A DNA stretch of 64,000 bases. Source: Mucilaginibacter gilvus (GTDB lineage Bacteria > Bacteroidota > Bacteroidia > Sphingobacteriales > Sphingobacteriaceae). A program made the position numbers and the translations under genes. Below are positions 8,306 through 15,963 of this stretch, in pieces (position 1 is the first letter of the stretch; each line of letters opens with the position of its first letter). Under the pieces are notes generated by a model. That model had not been told where the DNA came from. It saw nothing but the letters and a program-made list of their open reading frames with translations, and ran no database searches. The stretch covers positions 558,001 to 622,000 of the forward strand of contig NZ_SBIW01000002.1 of NCBI RefSeq assembly GCF_004054195.1, written 5' to 3'.

Positions 8306-9724
8306 ATGAAAAAAAATATTTTAATAATAGCCTCGCTCTTTGCAATGCTGGCAACCCACGCCCAGGATATGGGCAATATGCAGCACATGCAAAAGGATAC
8401 TGCCGCTAAGAAGCTCATGAAACACGACCATGCCGCCATGATGAAAAACATGCAGCACGATACCACGCACAAAATGACCATGATGACCAGCCAGTTCTCG
8501 CTGGACCTGCCCATGAACCGCGATGGCTCGGGCACCTCTTGGGTGCCGGATGAAACACCGATGTATATGTACATGATCCACGGGAAAAAATGGATGCAGA
8601 TGGTACACGGCAGCGTATTTTTACGTTATAACAAGCAAGACCTGTTTAACAAAGGCAGCCGCGGCGGTACTCAGTTTGATGCACCAAACTGGCTGATGTA
8701 TATGGCGCAGCGCAAGGTTGGCAAAAACGGCCTGTTCGCCATTAATACCATGTTTTCCTTTGACCCTTTCACCGTTGGTGCCGGAGGTTATCCGCTGCTT
8801 TACCAAACAGGCGAATCGTACAAGGGCAATAAACTGGTAGATCGCCAGCACCCGCACGATCTTTTTGCAGAACTGAGCATCGCCTACACCCAACGGGTGG
8901 CAAAAAATGCCGACGTATCGCTATCGATTGGTTATCCCGGCGAGCCTGCCTTAGGGCCGCCAGTTTTTATGCACCGCCTTTCGGCCATGAATAACCCTGA
9001 TGCGCCGCTGAGCCACCACTATGCCGATGCCACGCATATTACCTTTGGTACGGCTACCTTGGGTTTCCGTTATAAAAACGTAAAGCTGGAGGGATCGGTA
9101 TTTACCGGGCGCGAGCCAGACGAGCACCGCTATGATTTCGACAAAGCTAAATTCGATTCGTACTCGGTTCGCTTATCGGTAAACCCATCAAAAGAATGGG
9201 CGCTGCAGGTTTCTAACGGGTGGCTGAAAAGCCCGGAGGAAGCCGAGCCTTTGGAAAACATCAGGCGTTTTACCGCCTCGGCCATTCACACCAAAATGCT
9301 GGGCGATGCCAGCTATGTGGCAACTACGCTGGTATTTGGGCAAAACCACCATAACAGCAGCGGCGCAAACGAACCCGCGATATTGCTGGAACATGCTTAC
9401 CAGTTCAACAAAAACGCCATCTATGGCCGCTACGAATATGTACAAAAAGATGCCGGAGAACTGGATCTGGAAGCGCAATACCCAACCGATCCTCGTTTCA
9501 ACATCAATGCTGTTACGCTCGGGTATAACCGTATCCTCACTACGTTTAAGCAAACAAACCTAACCGTGGGTACACAAGCGACTGCAAATTTTTCGCCAAC
9601 GCAATTGAAAACGCTGTACGGCAATGCGCCTCTGGGTTTCCAGGTTTACCTACGGATTACGCCTGCACTCATGAAAATGGGCGGTAAGCATAAGATGGAT
9701 AAAATGATGGATATGGTCATGTAA
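8306..9724 (+). CDS. Met/His-rich outer-membrane protein, probable copper-related
   Basis: A 472-residue protein with signal peptide (residues 1-20, ...ATHAQ). The mature N-terminus (about residues 21-60) is exceptionally rich in Met and His, with phrases like MGNMQHMQ and HDHAAMMKNMQHD, and the C-terminus ends in another Met-rich tail (KMDKMMDMVM). Such clusters commonly bind Cu(I)/Cu(II). Between them lies a beta-barrel-like domain of about 380 residues. The ATG at 8306 is chosen for the signal peptide; upstream in-frame starts fall inside the preceding gene. It closes the apparent metal operon begun at 6495. Copper binding is inferred from composition, not shown. Confidence 0.8.
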   Translation: MKKNILIIASLFAMLATHAQDMGNMQHMQKDTAAKKLMKHDHAAMMKNMQHDTTHKMTMMTSQFSLDLPMNRDGSGTSWVPDETPMYMYMIHGKKWMQMVHGSVFLRYNKQDLFNKGSRGGTQFDAPNWLMYMAQRKVGKNGLFAINTMFSFDPFTVGAGGYPLLYQTGESYKGNKLVDRQHPHDLFAELSIAYTQRVAKNADVSLSIGYPGEPALGPPVFMHRLSAMNNPDAPLSHHYADATHITFGTATLGFRYKNVKLEGSVFTGREPDEHRYDFDKAKFDSYSVRLSVNPSKEWALQVSNGWLKSPEEAEPLENIRRFTASAIHTKMLGDASYVATTLVFGQNHHNSSGANEPAILLEHAYQFNKNAIYGRYEYVQKDAGELDLEAQYPTDPRFNINAVTLGYNRILTTFKQTNLTVGTQATANFSPTQLKTLYGNAPLGFQVYLRITPALMKMGGKHKMDKMMDMVM

Positions 9725-9773
9725 GTTGGAAAGCCACTCGCCGGGGACTCATCCCGACGATACTACGCTGGTC

Positions 9774-9801
9774 GACCCTCTCTACCTACGGTAAAGAGGG
9801 T
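9774..9801. repeat. Intergenic CCCTCTC repeat, copy 2
   Basis: ACCCTCT at 9775-9781 and AGAGGGT at 9795-9801 form a hairpin, in a context GTCGACCCTCTC shared in reverse with the copy at 12555-12670. Confidence 0.5.
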
Positions 9802-9803
9802 GT

Positions 9804-9846
9804 AAAAAAATAGCGATGGGTTTAAAACCCATCGCTATTTTTTTTG
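9804..9846. terminator. Bidirectional rho-independent terminator
   Basis: A long perfect stem with arms AAATAGCGATGGGTTT and AAACCCATCGCTATTT, flanked by an A-run on the left and a T-run on the right. It sits between the converging metal operon (plus) and the yfiT-like gene (minus), and can terminate both. Confidence 0.88.
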
Positions 9847-9943
9847 TGGACCAATCCCCGCGTTAAGGATTGGCGCGGATACCGGCCCCGAGCATAAGGC
9901 TTTGTGCGCGTATGAGCAGAAAGCCTGGGCCAAGGGCAACGCC

Positions 9944-10468
9944 CTAAAATTTCTTTATGGTTTCGGTTAAATGCGCCAGGTGGTGTTTGCTATGCCAGGC
10001 GTACAACGCCAGGGCTTTTTTTAGGGTAACTGTATCGCCCGATGCGGGGTGTACAAAAGTTTTATCCCATTGGTCCTCAGTAAAGCTTTCGAACAGGGCA
10101 ACCATGTGGATGTGGATGCCTTCCAGCATCCTGAGGGATGACTCTACGGGCAGGCGGTAGTCGGGCAGCAGCGCCCAGTCGGCTTCTTCGTAAGGTTTTA
10201 TAGTGGGTTTATCTTCGGTAAGGGCCAACTTAAAACGCACCAGCGAGTTCATGTGGCTATCGGCCAGATGGTGTACAACCTGCCTTAAGGTCCAGCCGCC
10301 GGTGCGGTACGCGGTGTTGAGCTGCTGGTCGGTTAGGGGCATAATAACGTTCCTGACTTTCCCAGGCAGGTTGCGGAGTACGCTGATCCATTTACGCTTA
10401 TCTTCAATGATGTAGGATACCGGGGCTACAAAATTCCCGATAGGGTAACGCATCTGCTCGTCTGTCAT
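9944..10468 (-). CDS. YfiT/BstA-type DinB-fold metal-dependent protein
   Basis: A 174-residue DinB-like four-helix protein. The metal triad of the YfiT group is visible: His67 in QVVHHLADSH, and His159 and His163 in WHSKHHLAHL, with the characteristic spacing. Members were first described as putative metal-dependent hydrolases; some are bacillithiol S-transferases that attach the thiol to toxic electrophiles. Bacteroidota can make bacillithiol, so a detoxification role is plausible but not proven here. It is transcribed alone toward the shared terminator at 9804-9846 and diverges from the FAD oxidoreductase gene. Confidence 0.87.
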   Translation of the reverse strand: MTDEQMRYPIGNFVAPVSYIIEDKRKWISVLRNLPGKVRNVIMPLTDQQLNTAYRTGGWTLRQVVHHLADSHMNSLVRFKLALTEDKPTIKPYEEADWALLPDYRLPVESSLRMLEGIHIHMVALFESFTEDQWDKTFVHPASGDTVTLKKALALYAWHSKHHLAHLTETIKKF

Positions 10469-10554
10469 GTCTCTTAATTTTTATGGCGAATATATTTTGA
10501 TGTATCCATAAGGATTTGCCCTAAATTAGCGTTTTGTACTTGTTTTGTAAACTG

Positions 10555-12381
10555 ATGATAAAAAAAATATTAACACTGCTCTTCATACTCCTCTCCGCGA
10601 CTACTTATGCCGATACTATTAAAACCGATGTACTGGTAGTTGGCGGTGGTGCAAGCGGCGTAGCGGCTGCCATACAAAGCGCCCGCAGTAACGTAAAAAC
10701 CATGCTGATAGAACAGGGCCCATGGCTCGGCGGCGCTATGACGGCTGGCGGCATTTGCATTTTAGAGGCTAACCGTAATCTGCCCAACGGTTTTTATGGT
10801 GAGTTTAGGGAGCGGATCAAAAAATTTTACAAAGTAAGGCTGGGGTACGATACCACCTTTAACGCCGTGCTTACCTTTGAGCCATCCGTTGGGGCATCCA
10901 TTCTTAAAAAACTGACTGACACCGTAAAAAACCTCACCGTAATGCTCAACACGCCATTTACGGCTATTAAAAAAGACGGCACGGGCTGGGAGGTGAGCAT
11001 CACCGTAAACGGCAAAACGGATGTAATAAAAGCCAAAGCCGTGGTTGACGCTACCGAATATGCCGATGTAGCCACTAAAGCAGGCGCTATATTTAATACC
11101 GGTTTTGATAGCCGAAAGGAAACCGGAGAGGCACAAGCCCCGGGGGACCCAACCAATCAGATCCAGGACATTAGCTGGGTAGCCATATTAAAAGATTACG
11201 GCCGAACGGCGGATAAAACCATTGCCCGGCCCGATAATTACGAGCCCAGCCAATACGCCTGCCTTAAACGCATAGACATTAAAAAAATGCTGAAGGCCGG
11301 CGCCCTGATTGATAACAAGTACATGATGAACTGGAACGATTGCGCCAACCAATATTCCGTAACATCAGACGACCTCTCGCCCGAAAACCGAGCAGAAACC
11401 TTCCGCAAAGCGCGACTGCATACCCTCGGGCTTATTTACTATCTGCAAACCGAACTCGGCTATAAAAACATGGGCCTCGCCGATGAATTCCCAACCAAAG
11501 ACAAACTGCCGCTGATACCCTACATACGCGAGAACAAGCGCGCCTATGGCGAAGTGCGGATGGTGCTTGATGATATTTATACGCCTCACACCCGCGGCTC
11601 GAGGTTGTATCGAACCGCTATCGGCATTGGCGACGCCATACCCGGCCAACATTATATTATCCCCGGTGCGCCAAAAATAAAGTACCCGCCTTTCCCGCCG
11701 TATTCTGTTCCGCTGGGCAGCATTGTGGTGAAAGACGCCGTGAACCTGTTTGTAACAGAGAAGGCTATGTCGGTTACGCATTTGGTAAATGGCAGCATTA
11801 CCGATCCGGCAGTGCAAATGGCTCTGGGGCAGGGTGTGGGTGCATCGGCAGCATGGTGCGCATTCTACGGCAAAACCACAAAAGAATTGGATGTTCGCCA
11901 TATACAAGATGAGGTATTGATATACGGCGGCTCTATTATGCCCTTTAACGATATCCCAAAGTCCGACCCGGCTTATCGCGCGGTGCAGCAAGTAGGAGCC
12001 ACCGGTATGCTCAACGGTTTTCGTTCTGTTAGCGGCACCACCGCTCAAATGCTTTTTAAACCCGATACCACGGTTTATACAGCAGAAGTAAAACCGTTTT
12101 TGAACGAAATTTACACCCGCTCGTTCCTGTGGTTTAACAAAACACAGCCGGGCGATAACTTTACGGTGGGTAACCTGCTATCGTACATCAGCGAAATGTC
12201 GCTCACCGACCCGGAGACCCTGGAACGTATTATGCGCGCCAACTGGAAAACCAAATACAATTTTACTGTTGCCTTTGATACCCGCCGCCCGGTTACCCGC
12301 CGCGAGTTTGTGGTACTGGCAAACAAGTATTTGAACCCATTTTCGCGCAAGGTGGATCTGGCGGGGAAGATGATAAATTGA
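10555..12381 (+). CDS. Secreted FAD-dependent oxidoreductase (FAD_oxidored family)
   Basis: A 608-residue protein with signal peptide (residues 1-19, ...TTYAD) and, just after it, a Rossmann FAD-binding motif VLVVGGGASGVAAAIQSAR. The overall layout matches the FAD-dependent oxidoreductases often labelled xanthan lyase-like in Bacteroidota, which are secreted and act on unknown, perhaps carbohydrate-linked, substrates. A conserved GASAAWCAFYG-type segment and a C-terminal helix-rich part (about residues 530-600) follow. The ATG at 10555 is preferred over the TTG at 10534, as it places the basic residues directly before the hydrophobic core. No partner genes are adjacent, so the substrate cannot be inferred. 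Confidence 0.85.
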   Translation: MIKKILTLLFILLSATTYADTIKTDVLVVGGGASGVAAAIQSARSNVKTMLIEQGPWLGGAMTAGGICILEANRNLPNGFYGEFRERIKKFYKVRLGYDTTFNAVLTFEPSVGASILKKLTDTVKNLTVMLNTPFTAIKKDGTGWEVSITVNGKTDVIKAKAVVDATEYADVATKAGAIFNTGFDSRKETGEAQAPGDPTNQIQDISWVAILKDYGRTADKTIARPDNYEPSQYACLKRIDIKKMLKAGALIDNKYMMNWNDCANQYSVTSDDLSPENRAETFRKARLHTLGLIYYLQTELGYKNMGLADEFPTKDKLPLIPYIRENKRAYGEVRMVLDDIYTPHTRGSRLYRTAIGIGDAIPGQHYIIPGAPKIKYPPFPPYSVPLGSIVVKDAVNLFVTEKAMSVTHLVNGSITDPAVQMALGQGVGASAAWCAFYGKTTKELDVRHIQDEVLIYGGSIMPFNDIPKSDPAYRAVQQVGATGMLNGFRSVSGTTAQMLFKPDTTVYTAEVKPFLNEIYTRSFLWFNKTQPGDNFTVGNLLSYISEMSLTDPETLERIMRANWKTKYNFTVAFDTRRPVTRREFVVLANKYLNPFSRKVDLAGKMIN

Positions 12382-12554
12382 TTGAGGGAGATGGATGTTT
12401 GCTTTCGGGTTTTGCGCGGGAAACCAAGTTACTTTGCCTGGTCGCTATCTTGTATGCGGGTGTACTCCTGTTTGGAAATGAAGGCAAAGGCATATCTGCA
12501 TGTCGCCTCTTCTTCCATAGAGGAACAAAAGTGGCATGTCCTCCTCGCGAGTTT

Positions 12555-12670
12555 ACTCACCCCCCAACCCTCTCCGCTGCGCAAAGGGCGGAGTTTTTGT
12601 TTTTTGATTCTTCATTCTCTTTACCGCAGTTAGAGAGGGTCGAACAGCGGAGCGAATTCGGGGTGAGTTA
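12555..12670. repeat. Intergenic CTCACCCC/CTCTCC repeat, copy 3 (both ends present)
   Basis: The left end ACTCACCCCCCAACCCTCTC and the right end, with GAGAGGG near 12635 and GGGGTGAGT near 12660-12669, are inverted relative to each other, so the whole 115-base unit can fold back on itself. This is the most complete copy of this repeat family in the window. Confidence 0.65.
12572..12605 (+). terminator. Terminator-like hairpin downstream of the FAD oxidoreductase
   Basis: CTCCGC and GCGGAG pair around a 10-base loop and are followed by a T-rich run (TTTTTGTTTTTT). It lies about 190 bases after the oxidoreductase stop codon, within the repeat unit. Confidence 0.5.
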
Positions 12671-12760
12671 AATAGCCCGACAATTCAAACTCTCCCTTTA
12701 TGAAAATTCATCTCGGCAGATAAAATTTGTATCCGTACAATTCCTGAAATTCGCGTTTAC

Positions 12761-12768
12761 TATATTTG
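12761..12768 (+). promoter_or_regulatory. Candidate -7 box (TATATTTG) of the csaA operon
   Basis: An exact TAnnTTTG match ending at 12768. The expected start of transcription, near 12773-12775, excludes the GTG at 12768 as initiator and selects the ATG at 12777, leaving almost no leader. Confidence 0.55.
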
Positions 12769-12776
12769 TGCTCAAT

Positions 12777-13112
12777 ATGGAAACCATCAGCTGGAACGAC
12801 TTTGAAAAGGTAGAGTTACGGGCCGGCACTATTGTAGAAGTATCGGATTTCCCGGAGGCACGCAAGCCCGCGTATAAACTCAGGGTTGATTTTGGGCCGC
12901 TGGGGATTAAACAATCCAGTGCGCAAATCACTAAACATTATACCAAAGAGGAATTGCCGGGCAGGCAGATCATCGGCGTAGTTAACTTCCCAAAAAAGCA
13001 GATCGCTACGTTTATGTCGGAGTTTTTGGTTACCGGCTTTGCCGATGAGAACGGCGATATAGTACTGGCCACGATAGATAAACCCGTGCCCAACGGCAGT
13101 AAATTGGTGTAA
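12777..13112 (+). CDS. csaA: CsaA-type tRNA-binding protein/chaperone
   Basis: A 111-residue protein made of a single OB-fold tRNA-binding domain, the length expected for CsaA. Typical segments are present: [33 protein letters not shown] and the IKQSSAQIT core. CsaA proteins bind tRNA and have been proposed as export-related chaperones. The ATG at 12777 is chosen because of the -7 box immediately upstream. The next gene begins one base after the stop, and tadA follows with a one-base overlap, so an RNA-related operon csaA-SdpI-like-tadA is likely. Confidence 0.92.
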   Translation: METISWNDFEKVELRAGTIVEVSDFPEARKPAYKLRVDFGPLGIKQSSAQITKHYTKEELPGRQIIGVVNFPKKQIATFMSEFLVTGFADENGDIVLATIDKPVPNGSKLV

Positions 13113-13113
13113 C

Positions 13114-13488
13114 ATGCTGTTTGTAACCTGGATAATAGGCCCCCAGCTTTTAGGATTCATATTCCTGGCAGCTGGGTATATTCAAAAATATTATCCGCCA
13201 AAAAAAATTAACGCGCTTTATGGCTACCCTACGACAGCCTCGATGCTAAACCAGCAAAATTGGGACGAAGCTAACCGGTATTCCACTGCCCTGATGATCA
13301 AATATGCATGGATAATGCTTGTTGCGGGCATTTTAATAACCGCGTTATTAATGCTTTTCGGCGTGAAAGAAAACAGCTTCGTGCTTATTAAAATAGCCTT
13401 AATGATAACCGCCGCTATTATCGTGCTGATAAATATGATAAGGCTTACCGAGCGGCACTTGAAACAAATAACTCCTGATAACCTGTAA
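13114..13488 (+). CDS. SdpI/YhfL-family membrane protein
   Basis: A 124-residue protein with three hydrophobic segments (about residues 2-22, 62-85 and 88-108). It carries the SdpI-family signature LYGYPTTASMLNQQNWDEAN (equivalent to GYRTxxSMxNxxxWxxAN). The family name comes from the Bacillus immunity protein against the SdpC toxin, but most members have no known toxin partner, and none is seen here. It is sandwiched between csaA and tadA with one-base spacing or overlap, so it is expressed with them; the functional link is unclear. Confidence 0.85.
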   Translation: MLFVTWIIGPQLLGFIFLAAGYIQKYYPPKKINALYGYPTTASMLNQQNWDEANRYSTALMIKYAWIMLVAGILITALLMLFGVKENSFVLIKIALMITAAIIVLINMIRLTERHLKQITPDNL

Positions 13489-13955
13489 TGAAATATTTTA
13501 CTTTTGGCGACGAGCCCGCTATATCGCCCGACGAATTTTTTATGAACGAGGCCCTGAAAGAGGCGCGTTTGGCGCTAAAGGAGGATGAGATCCCCATTGG
13601 CGCGGTGGTGGTTTGCAAAGGGCAGATCATTGGCCGCGGGCATAACCTTACCGAACGGCTGAACGATGTATCTGCCCATGCCGAAATGCAGGCACTTACC
13701 GCAGCGGCCAATTATATGGGTGCCAAGTACCTGCCGGAGTGTACGCTGTATGTAACCATGGAACCCTGCGTAATGTGCGCGGGTGCATCCTATTGGTTCC
13801 AGGTGGGCAGGATAGTTTTTGGCGCCTATGATGCCCAGCGGGGCTTTGGCCGGCTCAACCAAACCATCACCCACCCCAAAACGGTGATCACCGGCGGCAT
13901 CTTCGAAAATGAATGCTCGCAACTGGTGAAAGATTTTTTTAAAAGTAAAAGATAA
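13488..13955 (+). CDS. tadA: tRNA-specific adenosine deaminase
   Basis: A 155-residue zinc deaminase converting adenosine 34 to inosine in the anticodon of tRNA-Arg(ACG). The catalytic HAEMQAL motif (zinc ligand His and proton-shuttling Glu) and PCVMCAGA (two zinc Cys) are intact. The start overlaps the stop of the preceding gene in TAATG. It has about 18 residues before the usual FMNEALKEA beginning; an internal ATG at 13542 is a possible alternative, but the overlap favours the longer form. Confidence 0.95.
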   Translation: MKYFTFGDEPAISPDEFFMNEALKEARLALKEDEIPIGAVVVCKGQIIGRGHNLTERLNDVSAHAEMQALTAAANYMGAKYLPECTLYVTMEPCVMCAGASYWFQVGRIVFGAYDAQRGFGRLNQTITHPKTVITGGIFENECSQLVKDFFKSKR

Positions 13956-13959
13956 ATTT

Positions 13960-14016
13960 GTCGATGGTCCATAGACCATGGCCGATAGTAACTACTATGG
14001 TCTATGAACTATCGAC
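13960..14016. repeat. Intergenic hairpin repeat (GTCGATGGTCCATAGACCAT-type)
   Basis: Arms at 13960-13981 and 13995-14016 are 22 bases with three mismatches, around a 13-base loop. There is no T-run, so it is probably a dispersed repeat that may also act as a 3' stem for the tadA transcript. Confidence 0.65.
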
Positions 14017-14075
14017 TATGGACTACTTTCTCTAACAAATGACATTCATTTAGAACAAAAAGCCAATTCCAACCT

Positions 14076-14083
14076 TATATTTG
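14076..14083 (+). promoter_or_regulatory. Candidate -7 box (TATATTTG) of sodA
   Basis: An exact TAnnTTTG match 36 bases upstream of the sodA ATG. No clear TTTG -33 element is seen. The leader would be about 30 bases and has no Shine-Dalgarno sequence. Confidence 0.5.
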
Positions 14084-14119
14084 CTCATCACAACTTGTAA
14101 AACTTAAAAACTGAATATT

Positions 14120-14731
14120 ATGGCATTTACACTACCGGCGTTATCTTACGCTACCGATGCACTGGAACCGCATATTGATAAAGCTACTATGGAAATTCAC
14201 CATGGCAAGCACCATCAGGCTTATGTTACCAACTTAAACAAAGCTTTAGAAGGTAAACCAGAGGCCGATGCTAAAATTGAAGACATCATTAAAAATATCT
14301 CTAAGTTCGCGCCTGCTGTTCGTAACAATGGTGGTGGTCACTACAACCACAGCCTGTTCTGGACTTTGTTATCGCCAAGTGGTGGCGGGGAGCCAACCGG
14401 TGCTTTAGCAGCTGCTATTACCAGCACTTTTGGTTCTTTTGCCGATTTTAAAACAAAAGTACAGGAAGCTGGCGCAACCCGTTTTGGTTCTGGCTGGGCT
14501 TGGTTAATTGTTACTGCCGATAAAAAACTGGCTGTAACTTCAACCCCTAACCAAGATAACCCATTAATGGATATTGCGGAAGTAAAAGGCACGCCAGTTT
14601 TAGGTATCGATGTTTGGGAGCACGCTTATTACTTAAAATACCAAAACCGCCGCCCGGATTACCTGGCTGCTATTTGGAATGTAATTAACTGGGCACACGT
14701 GTCTGAGTTATACACTAAAGCGATAGCTTAA
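14120..14731 (+). CDS. sodA: Superoxide dismutase, Fe/Mn type
   Basis: A 203-residue cytosolic enzyme disproportionating superoxide. All four metal ligands are visible: His27 (EIHHGKHH), His77 (GHYNHSLFW), Asp164 and His168 (DVWEHAYY). The full length and motifs indicate an active enzyme; the sequence alone does not fix whether it uses iron or manganese. It is monocistronic, with its own -7 box and a strong terminator downstream. Codon use appears regular for a highly expressed gene. Confidence 0.97.
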   Translation: MAFTLPALSYATDALEPHIDKATMEIHHGKHHQAYVTNLNKALEGKPEADAKIEDIIKNISKFAPAVRNNGGGHYNHSLFWTLLSPSGGGEPTGALAAAITSTFGSFADFKTKVQEAGATRFGSGWAWLIVTADKKLAVTSTPNQDNPLMDIAEVKGTPVLGIDVWEHAYYLKYQNRRPDYLAAIWNVINWAHVSELYTKAIA

Positions 14732-14732
14732 G

Positions 14733-14766
14733 CAGCCTCGCCTAAATCCTCTCCAAAGGAGAGGAC
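14733..14766. repeat. Intergenic CTCGCCTAAATCCTCTCC repeat, copy 4
   Basis: TCCTCTCC at 14747-14754 and GGAGAGGA at 14758-14765 form a hairpin with loop AAA, preceded by GCCTCGCCTAAA as in the copies at 3865 and 34658. Confidence 0.6.
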
Positions 14767-14775
14767 TTGAATACG

Positions 14776-14811
14776 AAAGCGGCAGGTTGGAAACAATACT
14801 GCCGCTTTTTT
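14776..14811 (+). terminator. Rho-independent terminator of sodA
   Basis: AAAGCGGCAG at 14776-14785 pairs perfectly with CTGCCGCTTT at 14799-14808, with a 13-base loop, and is followed by a T-run. Confidence 0.85.
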
Positions 14812-14825
14812 GATTACAATAATTC

Positions 14826-14945
14826 CCACTATGTCAGTGCGAGGAGCGCGACGCGGCAACCTTAGCATGCCCGAAAGCAGGGCGGCTTTGCAAATAAGAT
14901 TGTCTTATGAAGTTGCCGCGCTTCGCTCGCAAGGACATGGTGGTA
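14826..14945. repeat. REP-like inverted repeat (TGCGAGGAGCGCGACGCGGCAAC)
   Basis: The left arm at about 14826-14860 and the right arm at about 14912-14945 are imperfect inverted complements: GAGCGCGACGCGGCAAC on the left, GTTGCCGCGCTTCGCTCGC on the right. Between them is a short GC-rich spacer. It is a dispersed intergenic repeat by appearance; no coding sequence is present. Confidence 0.6.
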
Positions 14946-14961
14946 TTAACATTTACCATTT

Positions 14962-15960
14962 ATGAAAGCCATCGTCCTCGAATCCGCAGAAAACCCTATC
15001 GCATACAAAGAAGTTGAAAAGCCGACCGCCGGCCCGGGCGAGGTATTGGTAAAGGTAAAAGCCGCTGCCCTAAACCGCCGCGACTATTGGATAACCATTG
15101 GTAAATACGCCGGCATTAAATACCCAACCATATTAGGTGCCGATGGTGCGGGTATTGTAGCCGAAGCAGGCGAGGGTGCCGAAGAATGGCTAAACAAAGA
15201 CGTGATCATCAACCCCGGGCATAACTGGGGCGAGCACCCGGAATTTCAATCCAAAGATTTTAAGATGCTGGGCCTGCCGGATGATGGCGCATTGGCCGAG
15301 TACGTTAAAATTAAAGCCGAATATCTTTACCCAAAACCAGCTCATCTTAATTGGGAGCAGGCAGCGGCACTGCCTTTGGCGGGGCTCACCGCTTACCGTG
15401 CACTGTTCACCAAAGCCCGGATCAAAAAAGGCGACAAGGTGCTTATTATAGGAGTTGGGGCAGGTACGGGTACTTTCCTTCTGCAATTGGCAATTGCAGT
15501 AGGTGCGCAGGTGTTTGTAACATCGGGCAGTGGCGAAAAGCTGGCTCGAGCCAAGCAGATGGGCGCAGCGGCTGGCGTAAATTATAAAGCGCAGGATTGG
15601 GCGGAGGAACTAAAACACTTCTCGCGCGGTGGCTTTGATATAGTGGCAGATAGCGCCCTTGGCCCCGATTTTAACAAGATCCCAGATCTGTGTAACCCCG
15701 GCGCACGCATTGTATTCTTTGGTGGCACCGCCGGCAATATCCCCGAAATGAACGCCCGCCCCATTTTTTGGAAACAGCTGCAAATATTGGGCACCACCAT
15801 GGGCACGCAGGAAGAATTTAAAGCGATGGTATCCTTTGTGAACGAACACAAAATTGTGCCGGTGGTAGATGAAGTTTTCCCGCTGGCGGATGCGGCTAAG
15901 GCATTCAAAAAAATGGAGCAGTCCTCGCAGTTTGGCAAGTTGGTTATCAGCGTTGGCTAA
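14962..15960 (+). CDS. Zinc-independent MDR-family NAD(P)H oxidoreductase (quinone oxidoreductase-like)
   Basis: A 332-residue medium-chain dehydrogenase/reductase. Residues 1-125 form the GroES-like catalytic domain (ending around GALAEYVKIKAEYLYPKP), followed by a Rossmann domain with the nucleotide-binding motif IIGVGAGTGTFLLQLA. The structural four-Cys zinc lobe is absent, as in quinone oxidoreductase and related enzymes. Substrate specificity cannot be read from the sequence. The next gene starts three bases after the stop and encodes a flavin/iron-sulfur reductase, so the pair probably works together or at least is co-expressed. Confidence 0.88.
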   Translation: MKAIVLESAENPIAYKEVEKPTAGPGEVLVKVKAAALNRRDYWITIGKYAGIKYPTILGADGAGIVAEAGEGAEEWLNKDVIINPGHNWGEHPEFQSKDFKMLGLPDDGALAEYVKIKAEYLYPKPAHLNWEQAAALPLAGLTAYRALFTKARIKKGDKVLIIGVGAGTGTFLLQLAIAVGAQVFVTSGSGEKLARAKQMGAAAGVNYKAQDWAEELKHFSRGGFDIVADSALGPDFNKIPDLCNPGARIVFFGGTAGNIPEMNARPIFWKQLQILGTTMGTQEEFKAMVSFVNEHKIVPVVDEVFPLADAAKAFKKMEQSSQFGKLVISVG

Positions 15961-15963
15961 AGA

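Larger units (their letters stand above)
12382..12776. other. 395-bp intergenic region with repeat and terminator-like hairpin
   Basis: No credible gene. The first 170 bases show no feature I can name. The remainder holds a repeat copy (12555-12670), a terminator-like hairpin (12572-12605), and the csaA -7 box at its end. Confidence 0.6.

Noticed and set aside
12378..12671. Overlapping 97- and 83-residue reading frames after the FAD oxidoreductase
   Set aside because: They run through the repeat unit and terminator hairpin, have no start signal and resemble no protein family.
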